NCBI RefSeq assembly: GCF_014396975.1
Contig: NZ_CP060719.1
Coordinates: 1 to 64,000, forward strand
Source: Thermomonas carbonis
GTDB taxonomy: Bacteria; Pseudomonadota; Gammaproteobacteria; Xanthomonadales; Xanthomonadaceae
DNA: 64,000 bases
Direction: 5' to 3'
In this document: positions 1-8,293 of the stretch, in pieces
Numbering within the stretch: the first letter of the stretch is position 1
Layout: each line of letters begins with the position of its first letter
Position numbers and translations under genes: made by a program
The notes under the pieces: model-generated
The model's database searches: none
What the model saw: only the letters and a program-made list of their open reading frames with translations
What the model was told of the DNA's origin: nothing

Positions 1-1128
1 GGCCAGTGGCTCGCGGTGATGCAGAAGCTCGGCCTTGAACACAACTTCTGGTGGGGCCACCAGGGCTGGGAATACGCCGACATGGGCCGCTTCTGGCAGT
101 GGTTCCTGTTCATCGGCCTGCTGCTGTGGCTGACCCTGGTCGGGCGCGCGCTGTGGCCGGTGCTGCGCGGCCCGGCGACGGGCACACGCTCGATCGTCGG
201 CCTGCTCTTCCTGTCCACCGTGTGCATCGGCCTGTTCTTCGCATCCGCGCTGATGTGGGGCGAGCACACCCACATCTCGGAGGTGGAGTACTGGCGCTGG
301 TGGCTGGTCCACCTGTGGGTGGAAGGCTTCTTCGAGGTGTTCGCCACCGCGGTGATGGCACTGATCTTCACCCGCCTCGGCCTGATCAAGGAGTCGGTGG
401 CCTCGGTCGCGGTGTTGTTCGCCACCATCGTGTTCATGGCCGGCGGCGTGCTGGGCACCCTGCACCACCTGTACTTCGTGGGCACGCCGACCGCGGTGGT
501 CGCGCTTGGCGCCAGCTTCAGCGCGCTGGAAGTGGTGCCGCTCGCCTACATCGGCTTCGAGGCCTACCACACCTACAAGCTGGGCAAGGCGACGCCGTGG
601 ATGCAGGGCTATCGCTGGCCGATCATGTTCTTCATCGCGGTGTCGTTCTGGAACCTGGTCGGCGCGGGGCTGTTCGGCTTCCTGATCAACCCGCCGCTGT
701 CGCTGTACTTCATGCAGGGCCTGAACCTCACGCCGCTGCACGGGCACACCGCGCTGTTCGGCGTGTACGGGATGCTCGGCATCGCCCTGCTGCTGTTCGC
801 CCTGCGCGGCCTGCGCCGGGAGATGGTCTGGGACGTGCGCGCGCTCAAGGTGGCGTTCTGGTGCCTCAACATCGGCCTGGCCCTGATGGCCCTGCTGACC
901 CTGTTGCCGCTCGGCACCATGCAGTTGCTAGCGGCGATCGAACACGGCTACTGGTACGCGCGTTCGGCCGAGTTCATGCAGAAGCCGATCGTCGAGATGC
1001 TGGTGTGGATGCGCGTTCCGGGCGACACCATCTTCAGCGTCGGCGCGCTGGCGCTGTGCTGGTTCGTGCTGCGGCTGTGGATCGCGCCGAAGCGCGACCC
1101 GTCCTTCGCCGCCAAGCACATCGACTGA
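1..1128 (+). CDS. norB: Quinol-dependent nitric oxide reductase (qNOR), C-terminal part
   Basis: Catalytic subunit that reduces 2 NO to N2O in the inner membrane. The reading frame is open to the first base of the window, so the true start is upstream and about 375 residues are visible. The early segment GLEHNFWWGHQGWEYADMG and the long single-chain layout are typical of qNOR (NorZ) rather than the NorC-dependent enzyme. Visible motifs include HLWVEGFFEVFATAV, LHHLYFVG (non-haem iron histidines) and LHGHTALFG (haem ligands) across about ten hydrophobic segments. It is followed by a small Cys-tailed gene and nnrS, in keeping with an NO-handling operon. Its promoter lies outside the window. The family call is secure; the qNOR subtype is likely, but the N-terminal cytochrome-like domain is not visible. 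Confidence 0.93.
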   Translation, partial: GQWLAVMQKLGLEHNFWWGHQGWEYADMGRFWQWFLFIGLLLWLTLVGRALWPVLRGPATGTRSIVGLLFLSTVCIGLFFASALMWGEHTHISEVEYWRWWLVHLWVEGFFEVFATAVMALIFTRLGLIKESVASVAVLFATIVFMAGGVLGTLHHLYFVGTPTAVVALGASFSALEVVPLAYIGFEAYHTYKLGKATPWMQGYRWPIMFFIAVSFWNLVGAGLFGFLINPPLSLYFMQGLNLTPLHGHTALFGVYGMLGIALLLFALRGLRREMVWDVRALKVAFWCLNIGLALMALLTLLPLGTMQLLAAIEHGYWYARSAEFMQKPIVEMLVWMRVPGDTIFSVGALALCWFVLRLWIAPKRDPSFAAKHID

Positions 1129-1138
1129 GCACGGCCGG

Positions 1139-1161
1139 CCGGCCCCGGCATCCGGGGCCGG
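1139..1161 (+). other. Strong intercistronic hairpin after norB
   Basis: A perfect 10-bp GC-only stem (CCGGCCCCGG paired with CCGGGGCCGG) with a 3-nt loop lies 11 bases after the norB stop. It has no U tract. It may stabilise the norB message or partly terminate it before the small downstream gene. Confidence 0.5.
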
Positions 1162-1197
1162 TCCGGCACTCGCCATCCCTCATCAGGAGACAACACC

Positions 1198-1434
1198 ATG
1201 CAATACATCCTCGAGAACGGGTCCCCGCGCGACCTTGGCGCGATCGAACGCGCACTCGCGACCCTCGATCCCTCCGCGCTGGTGGACGTCGATCCGAGCG
1301 GAGGCAGCATGCGCATCTCCACCGTAGCGACCGAGCGGGAACTGCTCGCCACGCTGAGCGACGCCGGGATCGCCGATCCCGCGCCTCACCTCGCCCGCGT
1401 GCCGTCCGACTGCTGCGGCGGTTGCGGCGGCTGA
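1198..1434 (+). CDS. Small HMA-like protein with CCGGCGG tail
   Basis: A 78-residue protein of unknown function. It starts at an ATG with a good ribosome site (AGGAG, 8-9 bases upstream). Hydrophobic spacing and segments such as DLGAIERALATLD, ALVDVDPSGGSMRIS and ELLATLSDAGI resemble the beta-alpha-beta-beta-alpha layout of heavy-metal-associated (HMA) domains, but the usual N-terminal CxxC metal loop is absent. Instead the protein ends in DCCGGCGG, three cysteines in a glycine-rich tail. It lies between norB and nnrS, with its stop only 4 bases before the nnrS start. A role in copper or iron handling, or nitrosation sensing, is inference. The coding call is supported by RBS, spacing and frame. 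Confidence 0.7.
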   Translation: MQYILENGSPRDLGAIERALATLDPSALVDVDPSGGSMRISTVATERELLATLSDAGIADPAPHLARVPSDCCGGCGG

Positions 1435-1438
1435 TCCC

Positions 1439-2650
1439 GTGAGCAAGGCGCTTTCGCCCCGCCTGCTGGCGCAGGCACCGCACCGGCTGATGTTCTTCAT
1501 CGGCGCCGGCAACCTGCTGCTGGCGATGGCGTGGTGGGCGATGTGGCTGGCGGATGCGCGCTGGCAGCTGTTCGGGCTGCGCCAGCCCACGGCGTACGCC
1601 GGATGGCTGCACGCCTTCGTGATGCAGTACCAGATGTTGCCGAGCTTCATCTTCGGCTTCCTGCTCACCGTGTTCCCGCGCTGGATGGGCCTGCCCGACC
1701 TCAAGCGCTGGCGCTACGCGCCGGTCGGCCTGGGCCTGTTCGGCGGCCAGGTGGCGACCCTGCTGGGCGCGTTCGGCTGGCAGGCGGGGATCGTGGTGGG
1801 CACGCTGATGACGACGGCGGGTTGGCTGGCCGGCGTCGTCCACCTGTTGCCGATGCTGTGGCGCGAGCGGGGCACCACCTGGCATGCGCGCTCGTGCATG
1901 GCGGCACTGCTGCTGGGCCTGCTGGGCCTGCTGCTGTGGTTCGGCTTCCTCGTCGTCGAGAATCCGCTGTTCGCGTTCGCGAGCATCAAGCTGGGGACGT
2001 TCGGCCTGCTGTTGCCGGTCTACCTCACGGTCGCCCATCGCATGTTCCCGTTCTTCGCCGGCAACGTGGTGCCCGGCTACACGCCATGGCGACCGCTGTG
2101 GCTGCTCGCGGCTGCCTGGCCGCTGCTCCTGCTGCACCTGCTGCTGGAACTGTTCCATGTGTATGCCTGGCTGTGGCTGGTCGACCTGCCGCTGTTCGCG
2201 CTCGCGTTGCTGATGAACTGGAAATGGTGGCCGCGCGACCGCATGCCGGGCTTGCTGGCCACGCTGTTCATCGGGCTTGCATGGCTGCCGCTGACGTTCG
2301 CGCTCTACGCGGGGCAAAGCCTTGCCTATGCGATGACCGGGATCTACTGGCTGGGACGCGCGCCCGCGCACGCACTGTTCGTCGGATTCTTCGGCAGCGT
2401 GCTGGTGGCCATGGTCACACGCGTGACCCAGGGCCATTCCGGGCAGGCGCTGTACATGCCGAGGGCGGCGTGGTGGGCCTTCATCGCGGTGCAGGTGCTC
2501 TCGATCGTGCGCATCGCCGCCGAAGTGGCGCCCGATCCGATGGCGTGGATGGCATTCGCCGCGGCCGGCTGGCTGCTCGCGTTCGCGCCGTGGGTGCTGC
2601 GCATCGGACGGATCTACCTGGCGCCGCGCGCCGATGGCAAACCGGGTTGA
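1439..2650 (+). CDS. nnrS: NnrS family multi-spanning haem-copper protein
   Basis: A 403-residue polytopic inner-membrane protein with about twelve hydrophobic segments. NnrS proteins contain haem and copper, are induced by NO through Nnr/Dnr regulators, and relieve nitrosative stress. The early block GWLHAFVMQYQMLPSFIFGFLLTVFPRWMG fits the family's conserved helix with a histidine and the FLLT-P-W signature. Later segments contain VAHRMFPFF and RVTQGHSG, also NnrS-like. The start is a GTG 4 bases after the previous stop; no other in-frame start fits the N-terminus better. The position after norB supports a role in NO protection. Function is inferred from family and context. Confidence 0.88.
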   Translation: MSKALSPRLLAQAPHRLMFFIGAGNLLLAMAWWAMWLADARWQLFGLRQPTAYAGWLHAFVMQYQMLPSFIFGFLLTVFPRWMGLPDLKRWRYAPVGLGLFGGQVATLLGAFGWQAGIVVGTLMTTAGWLAGVVHLLPMLWRERGTTWHARSCMAALLLGLLGLLLWFGFLVVENPLFAFASIKLGTFGLLLPVYLTVAHRMFPFFAGNVVPGYTPWRPLWLLAAAWPLLLLHLLLELFHVYAWLWLVDLPLFALALLMNWKWWPRDRMPGLLATLFIGLAWLPLTFALYAGQSLAYAMTGIYWLGRAPAHALFVGFFGSVLVAMVTRVTQGHSGQALYMPRAAWWAFIAVQVLSIVRIAAEVAPDPMAWMAFAAAGWLLAFAPWVLRIGRIYLAPRADGKPG

Positions 2651-2660
2651 GCCTGCCGCC

Positions 2661-3062
2661 ATGATCGAGTTCTATCCGCAGATCAAGCAATTCCACATCG
2701 CCCTCGCCCTGCTCAGCGGCAGCCTGTTCGCCTTGCGTGGCGGTTTCGCGCTTGGTGGGGCGCGCTGGCCGCAGGCGCTGCCGGTGAAATGGCTGAGCTA
2801 CGCGATCGACACCGCGCTGCTGACCGCGGCGCTGATGCTGCTGACGATCCTGCCGTGGGCGATGTTCGCCAATGGCTGGTTGCTTGCGAAGATCGCCCTG
2901 CTCGTGGCCTACGTCGTGCTCGGGGTGCTGGCGATGCGGCCGGGGCGCACGCAGCGGGGGCGCGCGACCTGCTATGTCGCCGCCTTGCTGGTGTTCGCCA
3001 GCGTCTACGCGATCGCCCGCGCGCACCATCCCCTGGGCGCGCTGGCACGATGGCTGGCGTGA
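2661..3062 (+). CDS. SirB2 family membrane protein
   Basis: A 133-residue protein with four hydrophobic segments, matching SirB2-type proteins (YPQIKQFHIALALLSGSLFALRG near the N-terminus, then LPWAMFANGWLLAKIALLVAYVVLG). I chose the ATG at 2661, just after the nnrS stop. An upstream ATG at 2634 would overlap nnrS and add nine polar residues not expected in this family. The biochemical role of SirB2 proteins is not established; they occur next to respiration and nitrosative-stress genes in many proteobacteria. The gene overlaps the start of the next one, so the two are probably translationally coupled. Confidence 0.8.
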   Translation: MIEFYPQIKQFHIALALLSGSLFALRGGFALGGARWPQALPVKWLSYAIDTALLTAALMLLTILPWAMFANGWLLAKIALLVAYVVLGVLAMRPGRTQRGRATCYVAALLVFASVYAIARAHHPLGALARWLA

Positions 3063-4138
3063 GCGCCGACGCCGCCGCGACGGACCATGACCGCGCGTGG
3101 ATCTCGGCCGCGATCGCGCAATTGCATCGCGAAGCGGCGCGTTCCGCCGATACCCACCTGTTGCACATGCGCTTCGACCGCTTCCCGGGCATCGACTTCT
3201 ACTTCAAGGACGAGGCCGCGCACCCCACCGGCAGCCTCAAGCACCGGTTGGCGCGCTCGCTGTTCCTGTATGCGCTGTGCAATGGACGCCTGCATGCCGG
3301 CCAGGCGGTCATCGATGCGTCGTCCGGCAGCACCGCGATCTCCGAAGCCTGGTTCGCGCGGCTGCTGGGGCTGCGGTTCACCGCGGTCATGCCCGCGTCC
3401 ACCGCGCCGGGCAAGATCGAGGCAGTGCGCGCGCTCGGCGGCCATTGCGAGCTGACCGGCGAAGGCGCCTGCACGCAGGTACGGGCCTTCGACATCGCCG
3501 CGGACGGCGCGTGCTTCCTCGACCAGTTCGGCCTGGCCGAACGCGCGACCGACTGGCGCGGCAACAACAACATCGCCGAGTCGATCCTCAGCCAGCTGGC
3601 GCGCGAGCCCCATCCCGAGCCGGCCTGGATCGTGTGCGGCGCGGGGACCGGCGGCACCTCGGCCACCATCGGCCGCTACCTGCGCTACCGCGGCCTGCGC
3701 ACCCGGCTTTGCGTGGCGGAGCCCGAGGGCGCGGCATTCGCCGAAGGCTGGCGCAGCCGCGATCGTGGGGCGCGAGCGCGTCAAGCCACCTGCATCGAGG
3801 GAATCGGGCGCGCGCGCGTGGAACCAGGTTTCCTGTTCGAGATCGTCGACGACGTGATCGAGGTGGAAGACCCGGCATCGGTCGCGGCGATGCTGCTGCT
3901 GGAAGAACGTATCGGCTTCCGCTACGGCGGTTCGTCCGGCACCAACCTGGTCGCCTGCCTGGCGCTGGCCTCGCGCATGCGCGATGCAGGTCAAACCGGA
4001 AGCATCGTCACCCTGCTCTGCGACCGCGGCGCGCGTTATCGCGAAACGTTGTACGACGCCGGTTGGCGGCAGGCGCATGCCATCGACCCGTCGCCCTGGC
4101 TACTGCAGCTGCGAACGACCCTCGACGCATCGCCCTAG
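3050..4138 (+). CDS. PLP-dependent cysteine synthase-fold enzyme, Cds1-type L-cysteine desulfhydrase
   Basis: A 362-residue fold-type II PLP enzyme. The segment KDEAAHPTGSLKHRLARSLF contains the Schiff-base lysine (about Lys64). ASSGSTAISEAWFARLLGL is the phosphate/substrate loop, and ERATDWRGNNNIAESI and CGAGTGGTSATIGRYLR follow. These blocks match the Cds1 group, which releases H2S from L-cysteine, better than CysK/CysM. The start is ATG 3050, inside the sirB2 end (a GTG at 3059 is the alternative). It closes the norB-nnrS-sirB2 run, so H2S production may be linked to NO and nitrite stress. Substrate direction (synthesis or breakdown) cannot be settled from sequence. Confidence 0.85.
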   Translation: MAGVSADAAATDHDRAWISAAIAQLHREAARSADTHLLHMRFDRFPGIDFYFKDEAAHPTGSLKHRLARSLFLYALCNGRLHAGQAVIDASSGSTAISEAWFARLLGLRFTAVMPASTAPGKIEAVRALGGHCELTGEGACTQVRAFDIAADGACFLDQFGLAERATDWRGNNNIAESILSQLAREPHPEPAWIVCGAGTGGTSATIGRYLRYRGLRTRLCVAEPEGAAFAEGWRSRDRGARARQATCIEGIGRARVEPGFLFEIVDDVIEVEDPASVAAMLLLEERIGFRYGGSSGTNLVACLALASRMRDAGQTGSIVTLLCDRGARYRETLYDAGWRQAHAIDPSPWLLQLRTTLDASP

Positions 4139-4596
4139 TGCGGCGGGAAGCCCGGGTCGTCGAATCCGCGCGCATAGGCGTCCAAGGCACGTTGCATCGA
4201 CGCGAGCGGGCGCAGGTCGGCGGGATCGGCGGCGAGTGCGCGTGCCCCGGCCAGCAGCGGCAGGAGGATGTCGTGCAGAGCCGCATCGGCCTGCGGGGCC
4301 AGCTTGCACTCGGCGAAGATGCCCTGGACGTGGCCCTCCAGTTGCGCGGCAAGAGCGCGCACCTGTGCGGCGTCGAGGTGCCCGTGGCGGCCATGCGCCA
4401 GTGCCGCAACGACGTCGTGCGCGCCGCGCATGCCCGCGCGCAGGGGTGCATCGGTGGCCCAGCGTGGCGCCGTCGTGGCATGGGCGGCGGGCAACGGCGC
4501 GGGACTGGAATGCGCATGTTGCGCATGCAGCGGCGCGGACAGCGCCATGCCGGCAAACATGATCGACAGCATGATGCGGTTGGATGCGGCCATCAT
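4135..4596 (-). CDS. DnrO-like exported small protein
   Basis: A 153-residue protein with an N-terminal signal peptide (MMAASNRIMLSIMFAGMALSAPLHAQ), followed by a His-rich stretch and a helical domain with LEGHVQGIFAECKLAPQADAALHDIL. It resembles proteins labelled DnrO beside denitrification genes in xanthomonads; that name comes from memory and describes location more than mechanism. The histidines and single Cys could bind haem or metal, which is not shown. The start codon overlaps the stop of the upstream porin as ATGA, so the two are coupled. Its stop overlaps the end of the convergent PLP enzyme gene by a few bases. Confidence 0.7.
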   Translation of the reverse strand: MMAASNRIMLSIMFAGMALSAPLHAQHAHSSPAPLPAAHATTAPRWATDAPLRAGMRGAHDVVAALAHGRHGHLDAAQVRALAAQLEGHVQGIFAECKLAPQADAALHDILLPLLAGARALAADPADLRPLASMQRALDAYARGFDDPGFPPH

Positions 4597-5801
4597 CGGC
4601 TTCCCTTGTATTCCACCTGCAGCCAGAGCTTGCGGGTGTCGCGGGCGAAGCCCGCGGCGCGATAGTCGGCGATCTTCAATAACGCACTGAGTCCTTTCGC
4701 CAAAGGCAGGCCCAGCGACGCATTCCATTCGCGGCCATAACGGGCGCCACCGCGATCCGCGCGGTAGTCGTGCCACGCGACCTGCCAGGCGGGACGGGCG
4801 CCGGCGCGTTCGCGCCCCACGTTGCCGGCAAGGCCGACATAACGGTCCTCGAGGCCGGCCGGTGGCGTCACCAGGAACTTGTCGGCCCAGCCGTTGAAGG
4901 CATGCAGGGTGGCCAGCGGCGATTGCAACGCGTGCACGCCATTACCGCCGAGGTGTTCCCAGCCTGCCCGCGCGGTGATCCCGCCGGCGGCGATGCTCGG
5001 TTCCACCAGCCAGTAAGCGTGCGAGAACCGCTGCGGGTTGTTGGCATGGTCGCGCTGGCGGGCGGCCTCCAGTGTCCAGCCCAGCGTCGCCGCGGGCAGC
5101 GCATGGGCACCCGTCCAGCGCAGGCCCCAGGTGGCACTGGACGAGCTCGCGACATCGCGATCCTCGTGCAGGTAGCCATAGCCGCCGAGCTGCTGCTTGC
5201 CGTGCTTCCACGCGGCATTGAACAGGTGGCTGGACAGCGCGCGTTCGCGGTTGCGCGGATCCAGCGCGTCGTCGCCGTTGACCCGGTGCACGCGGTCGAG
5301 GAACGCGTAACGCAAGGCCAGGTCCTTGCGCGGCGCAGCCTCCAGCGCCAGCGCATCGAAGGTCTGTTCGTTCTGCCGCCAGCCGCTGTTGCCGATCCAG
5401 CGCTGGTTGTCGAACAGCAGCCGCTGGCGCCCGAGCGTGATGCCGCCGCGCGTGCCCCTCCAGCCAAGCCAGGCCTGGTTGAGTTCGATGCCGGGTGGGT
5501 CGATCACCTGGGGCAACGTGGTGCGTCCGTTGGCGCCGCTGTTGTAAGCGCCCGACGCGGCGACACCTTCCGCTTCCAGCAGGCCGTTCCAGCCCGATGC
5601 GGGCGCGAACCGCAACCCGGCGCGCAATCGTGCGGTGCGGGCCCCCGCGGCAGGCGCGAACGCGGTATCGTCCACCTGTTCGTAGCGCAGCCTCAGGTCC
5701 CATTCGAACGCTACGGACTGCGGTTGCGCGGCGCCCACAGGGGGAGCGCCGGCAACCAGCGCAAGTACGCACCAGGCCAGCAACGGGTTGGAGTACGACA
5801 T
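4593..5801 (-). CDS. Alginate-export-type outer membrane porin
   Basis: A 402-residue beta-barrel of the alginate export family. It has a signal peptide (MSYSNPLLAWCVLALVAGAPPVGAAQ), then alternating aromatic/polar strands such as WLGWRGTRGGITLGRQRLLFDNQRW, and ends in LWLQVEYKGSR. Family members near denitrification genes are thought to pass small anions such as nitrite, but substrate is not known. I chose ATG 5801 (AGGGAG about 10 bases upstream) over the upstream ATG 5828 because it gives a clean signal peptide. It is transcribed divergently from nirK, with an FNR box at 5858-5871 on its side of the gap. The DnrO-like gene follows and is translationally coupled. Confidence 0.85.
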   Translation of the reverse strand: MSYSNPLLAWCVLALVAGAPPVGAAQPQSVAFEWDLRLRYEQVDDTAFAPAAGARTARLRAGLRFAPASGWNGLLEAEGVAASGAYNSGANGRTTLPQVIDPPGIELNQAWLGWRGTRGGITLGRQRLLFDNQRWIGNSGWRQNEQTFDALALEAAPRKDLALRYAFLDRVHRVNGDDALDPRNRERALSSHLFNAAWKHGKQQLGGYGYLHEDRDVASSSSATWGLRWTGAHALPAATLGWTLEAARQRDHANNPQRFSHAYWLVEPSIAAGGITARAGWEHLGGNGVHALQSPLATLHAFNGWADKFLVTPPAGLEDRYVGLAGNVGRERAGARPAWQVAWHDYRADRGGARYGREWNASLGLPLAKGLSALLKIADYRAAGFARDTRKLWLQVEYKGSR

Positions 5802-5857
5802 GCAATGCGGCTCCCTGACAGGTGGCAACAGCGTCGTCGGCTTCCGCGCCCGGCGCG

Positions 5858-5871
5858 TTGACCTGCATCAA
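5858..5871 (-). promoter_or_regulatory. FNR/ANR box facing the porin gene
   Basis: TTGACCTGCATCAA matches the FNR consensus TTGAT-N4-ATCAA with one change. It lies 57 bases upstream of the porin start in the divergent gap with nirK, and is probably activated by the cluster-binding regulator encoded at 8900-9679. Confidence 0.75.
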
Positions 5872-5906
5872 GGCAAGCGCGCCCCGCCGCTCCAGCACCC
5901 TCGCCA

Positions 5907-5920
5907 TTGATCCAGATCAA
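5907..5920 (+). promoter_or_regulatory. FNR/ANR box upstream of nirK
   Basis: TTGATCCAGATCAA is a perfect FNR palindrome. Its centre is 79 bases before the nirK ATG, which leaves room for a class II FNR-dependent promoter and a short leader. No good -10 hexamer is obvious at the expected place (5943-5948, CATGCT). Confidence 0.85.
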
Positions 5921-5992
5921 CGCGTGCCACGGCACGCAGGCACATGCTCGCCGGCAACCAACCAGCCACAGCTTCGGAAAGGGGAATCCAAG

Positions 5993-7507
5993 ATGAAACG
6001 CGTATTCCGGCTCCTCGCACTCAGCCTTGCCATCGCGCTGGCCTTGCCGGCCTGCCGCGGCGAGGCCCCCGTCGACTCTGCCGCCAGCGCGAAACCGGAG
6101 GAGACCGGCGGTTCCGCCAAGGGCGACTTCGGGCCGCCTCAAGGGCAACCCGTCGAGGCGATCCTGACTGCGCCGCCGCTGGTCCCGCCGGCCACCGGGC
6201 GCACCGCGCCGGCCAAGGTCATCGTCTCGCTGGACGTGGTCGAGAAGGACATGGAGATATCCGAAGGCGTCACCTACACCTTCTGGACCTTCGGTGGCAC
6301 GGTGCCCGGCAGCTTCATCCGCATCCGCCAGGGCGACACCGTGGAATTCCACCTGCGCAACATGCCGGACAGCAAGATGCCGCACAACATCGACCTGCAT
6401 GGCGTGACCGGCCCGGGCGGCGGCGCGGCCTCGAGCTTCACCGCGCCCGGCCATGTCAGCCGCTTCAGCTTCAAGGCGCTCAACGCCGGCCTCTACGTCT
6501 ACCACTGCGCCACCGCGCCGGTCGGCATGCACGTGGCGAACGGCATGTACGGCCTGATCCTGGTCGAGCCGCCCGAGGGCTTGCCCAAGGTCGACAAGGA
6601 GTACTACGTGATGCAGGGCGACTTCTACACGACCGGCAAGTACCGCGAGAAGGGCCACCAGCCCTTCAACATGGAGAAGGCGATCGACGAGAACCCGACC
6701 TACGTCCTCTTCAACGGCATGGAAGGCTCGCTGACCGGCGACAAGGCGCTGAAGACCAACGTCGGCGAAACCGTGCGCCTCTACGTGGGCAACGGCGGGC
6801 CCAACCTGGTCTCCAGCTTCCACGTGATCGGCGAGATCTTCGACAAGGTCTGGTACGAAGGCGGCACCAGGTTCCAGGAGAACGTGCAGACCACGCTGAT
6901 CCCCGCCGGCGGCGCGGCGATGATGGAATTCCACATGGAAGTGCCGGGCAGCTACGTGCTGGTCGACCACAGCCTGTTCCGCGCCTTCAACAAGGGCGCG
7001 CTCGGCATCCTCAAGGCCGATGGCGCGGAGAACAAGGCGATCTACTCGGGCAAGGAAGTCGACGCCGTGTACATCGGCGACCGCGCCCAGCCCAACATGC
7101 AGGCCGTGTCCGCCGCCGCCAGCAGCGCCAAGGCTGGCGCCCTCAGCGTCGAGGAGCAGATCCAGGCCGGCAAGGCGCTGTTCACCGGCACCTGCTCCAC
7201 CTGCCACCAGGCCGATGGCACCGGCATGGCGGGCGTGTTCCCGCCGCTGGCCGCGTCGGACTACATCAAGGCGGATCCGAAGGCGGTGCCGCGGGTCATC
7301 CTGCATGGGCTGGTCGGCCCGGTGAAGGTCAACGGCAAGGACTACAACTCCAACATGCCGCCGATGAGCCAGCTGACCGACGACGAGGTGGCGAACATCA
7401 GCACCTACGTGCTCAACAGCTGGGGCAATCCCGGTGGCCGGGTGACCAAGGCCGATGCCGCCGCCGCGCGCGCCGCCAAGCCCGCCAACGCGTCGGAAGG
7501 CCACTGA
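5993..7507 (+). CDS. nirK: Copper nitrite reductase with C-terminal cytochrome c domain, lipoprotein
   Basis: Reduces nitrite to NO. The 504-residue precursor has a lipobox (LALPAC, lipidated Cys21), so the enzyme is probably membrane-anchored like AniA. Two cupredoxin domains follow, with copper-site motifs [26 protein letters not shown] and, in domain 2, SSFHVIGE and YVLVDHSLF. After residue 390 there is a class I cytochrome c module: CSTCH at 401-405 and axial-ligand candidate MPPMSQL. This NirK-cytochrome fusion can accept electrons directly from c-type cytochromes or the bc1 complex. The start is preceded by GGAAAGGGG. nirV follows after 3 bases. Confidence 0.95.
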   Translation: MKRVFRLLALSLAIALALPACRGEAPVDSAASAKPEETGGSAKGDFGPPQGQPVEAILTAPPLVPPATGRTAPAKVIVSLDVVEKDMEISEGVTYTFWTFGGTVPGSFIRIRQGDTVEFHLRNMPDSKMPHNIDLHGVTGPGGGAASSFTAPGHVSRFSFKALNAGLYVYHCATAPVGMHVANGMYGLILVEPPEGLPKVDKEYYVMQGDFYTTGKYREKGHQPFNMEKAIDENPTYVLFNGMEGSLTGDKALKTNVGETVRLYVGNGGPNLVSSFHVIGEIFDKVWYEGGTRFQENVQTTLIPAGGAAMMEFHMEVPGSYVLVDHSLFRAFNKGALGILKADGAENKAIYSGKEVDAVYIGDRAQPNMQAVSAAASSAKAGALSVEEQIQAGKALFTGTCSTCHQADGTGMAGVFPPLAASDYIKADPKAVPRVILHGLVGPVKVNGKDYNSNMPPMSQLTDDEVANISTYVLNSWGNPGGRVTKADAAAARAAKPANASEGH

Positions 7508-7510
7508 GCC

Positions 7511-8293
7511 ATGCGCCGGACGCTGGCCGTCGCGCTGCTCGCGATCCCGCTCGCCGGCGTTGCCGCCGGCGCGCTGGGCTCGCGCTACGCGGGCTTGCCC
7601 GGCGGGATGTTCAAGTCGGTGCTGCGCTACGAGGACGCGAAGGACGGCGTGCGCATCGCGCCCTTCGCGTTGATGCGACGGCCGGTCACCAACGCCGATT
7701 TCCTCGCGTTCGTGCGCGAGCATCCGCAATGGCAGCGCGGCCGCGTGGCCCCGGTGTTCGCGGAGGCGCGCTACCTGTCGCACTGGACCGGGCCGACCAC
7801 GCTGGGGACCAACGCGCCTCCCGACCGGCCGGTGGTCTGGGTCAGCTGGTTCGCCGCGGACGCCTACTGCGGCTCGCTCGGTGCGCGCCTGCCGACCTGG
7901 AACGAGTGGGAATACGCCGCGGCCGCCGACGAGACCCGACGCGACGCGCGCCAGGATCCCGCATGGCGCGAGCGCATCCTCGGCTGGTACTCGCGCCCCT
8001 CCAACATCGCGCTGCCGCGGGTCGGCCTGCAGGCGCCGAACGCGTGGGGGGTCCAGGACCTGCACGGGCTGGTCTGGGAATGGACCGATGACGCATCGTC
8101 GTTGTTGGTGGACAGCGACAGCCGCAACCAGGGCGACCCCGACAACGCCCGGTTCTGCGGCGCCGGCGCGCTGTCGATGGACGATCGCGAGAACTACGCG
8201 GTGATGATGCGCGTGGCGATGCTGTCCTCGCTCGAGGGCGACGACGCCACCGCCAACATGGGGTTCCGCTGCGCCTGGAGTGCACCGCGATGA
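7511..8293 (+). CDS. nirV: NirV, formylglycine-generating-enzyme-like protein
   Basis: A 260-residue protein with an N-terminal hydrophobic leader, then the SUMF1/FGE fold: ALMRRPVTNADFLAFV, RPVVWVSWFAADAYCGSLGARLPTWNEWEYAAA, DLHGLVWEWTDD and a C-terminal NMGFRCAW. FGE-fold proteins named NirV sit directly downstream of nirK in several denitrifiers and are co-transcribed with it; their exact job is unknown, with copper-site assembly or maturation often suggested. It begins 3 bases after nirK, and its end overlaps the SCO gene as ATGA. The family is clear; the function is not. Confidence 0.88.
   Translation: MRRTLAVALLAIPLAGVAAGALGSRYAGLPGGMFKSVLRYEDAKDGVRIAPFALMRRPVTNADFLAFVREHPQWQRGRVAPVFAEARYLSHWTGPTTLGTNAPPDRPVVWVSWFAADAYCGSLGARLPTWNEWEYAAAADETRRDARQDPAWRERILGWYSRPSNIALPRVGLQAPNAWGVQDLHGLVWEWTDDASSLLVDSDSRNQGDPDNARFCGAGALSMDDRENYAVMMRVAMLSSLEGDDATANMGFRCAWSAPR

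Noticed and set aside
1034..2662. 542-codon minus-strand frame opposite nnrS
   Set aside because: Composition (Gln/Arg/His repeats) and lack of any motif mark it as the antisense shadow of nnrS.
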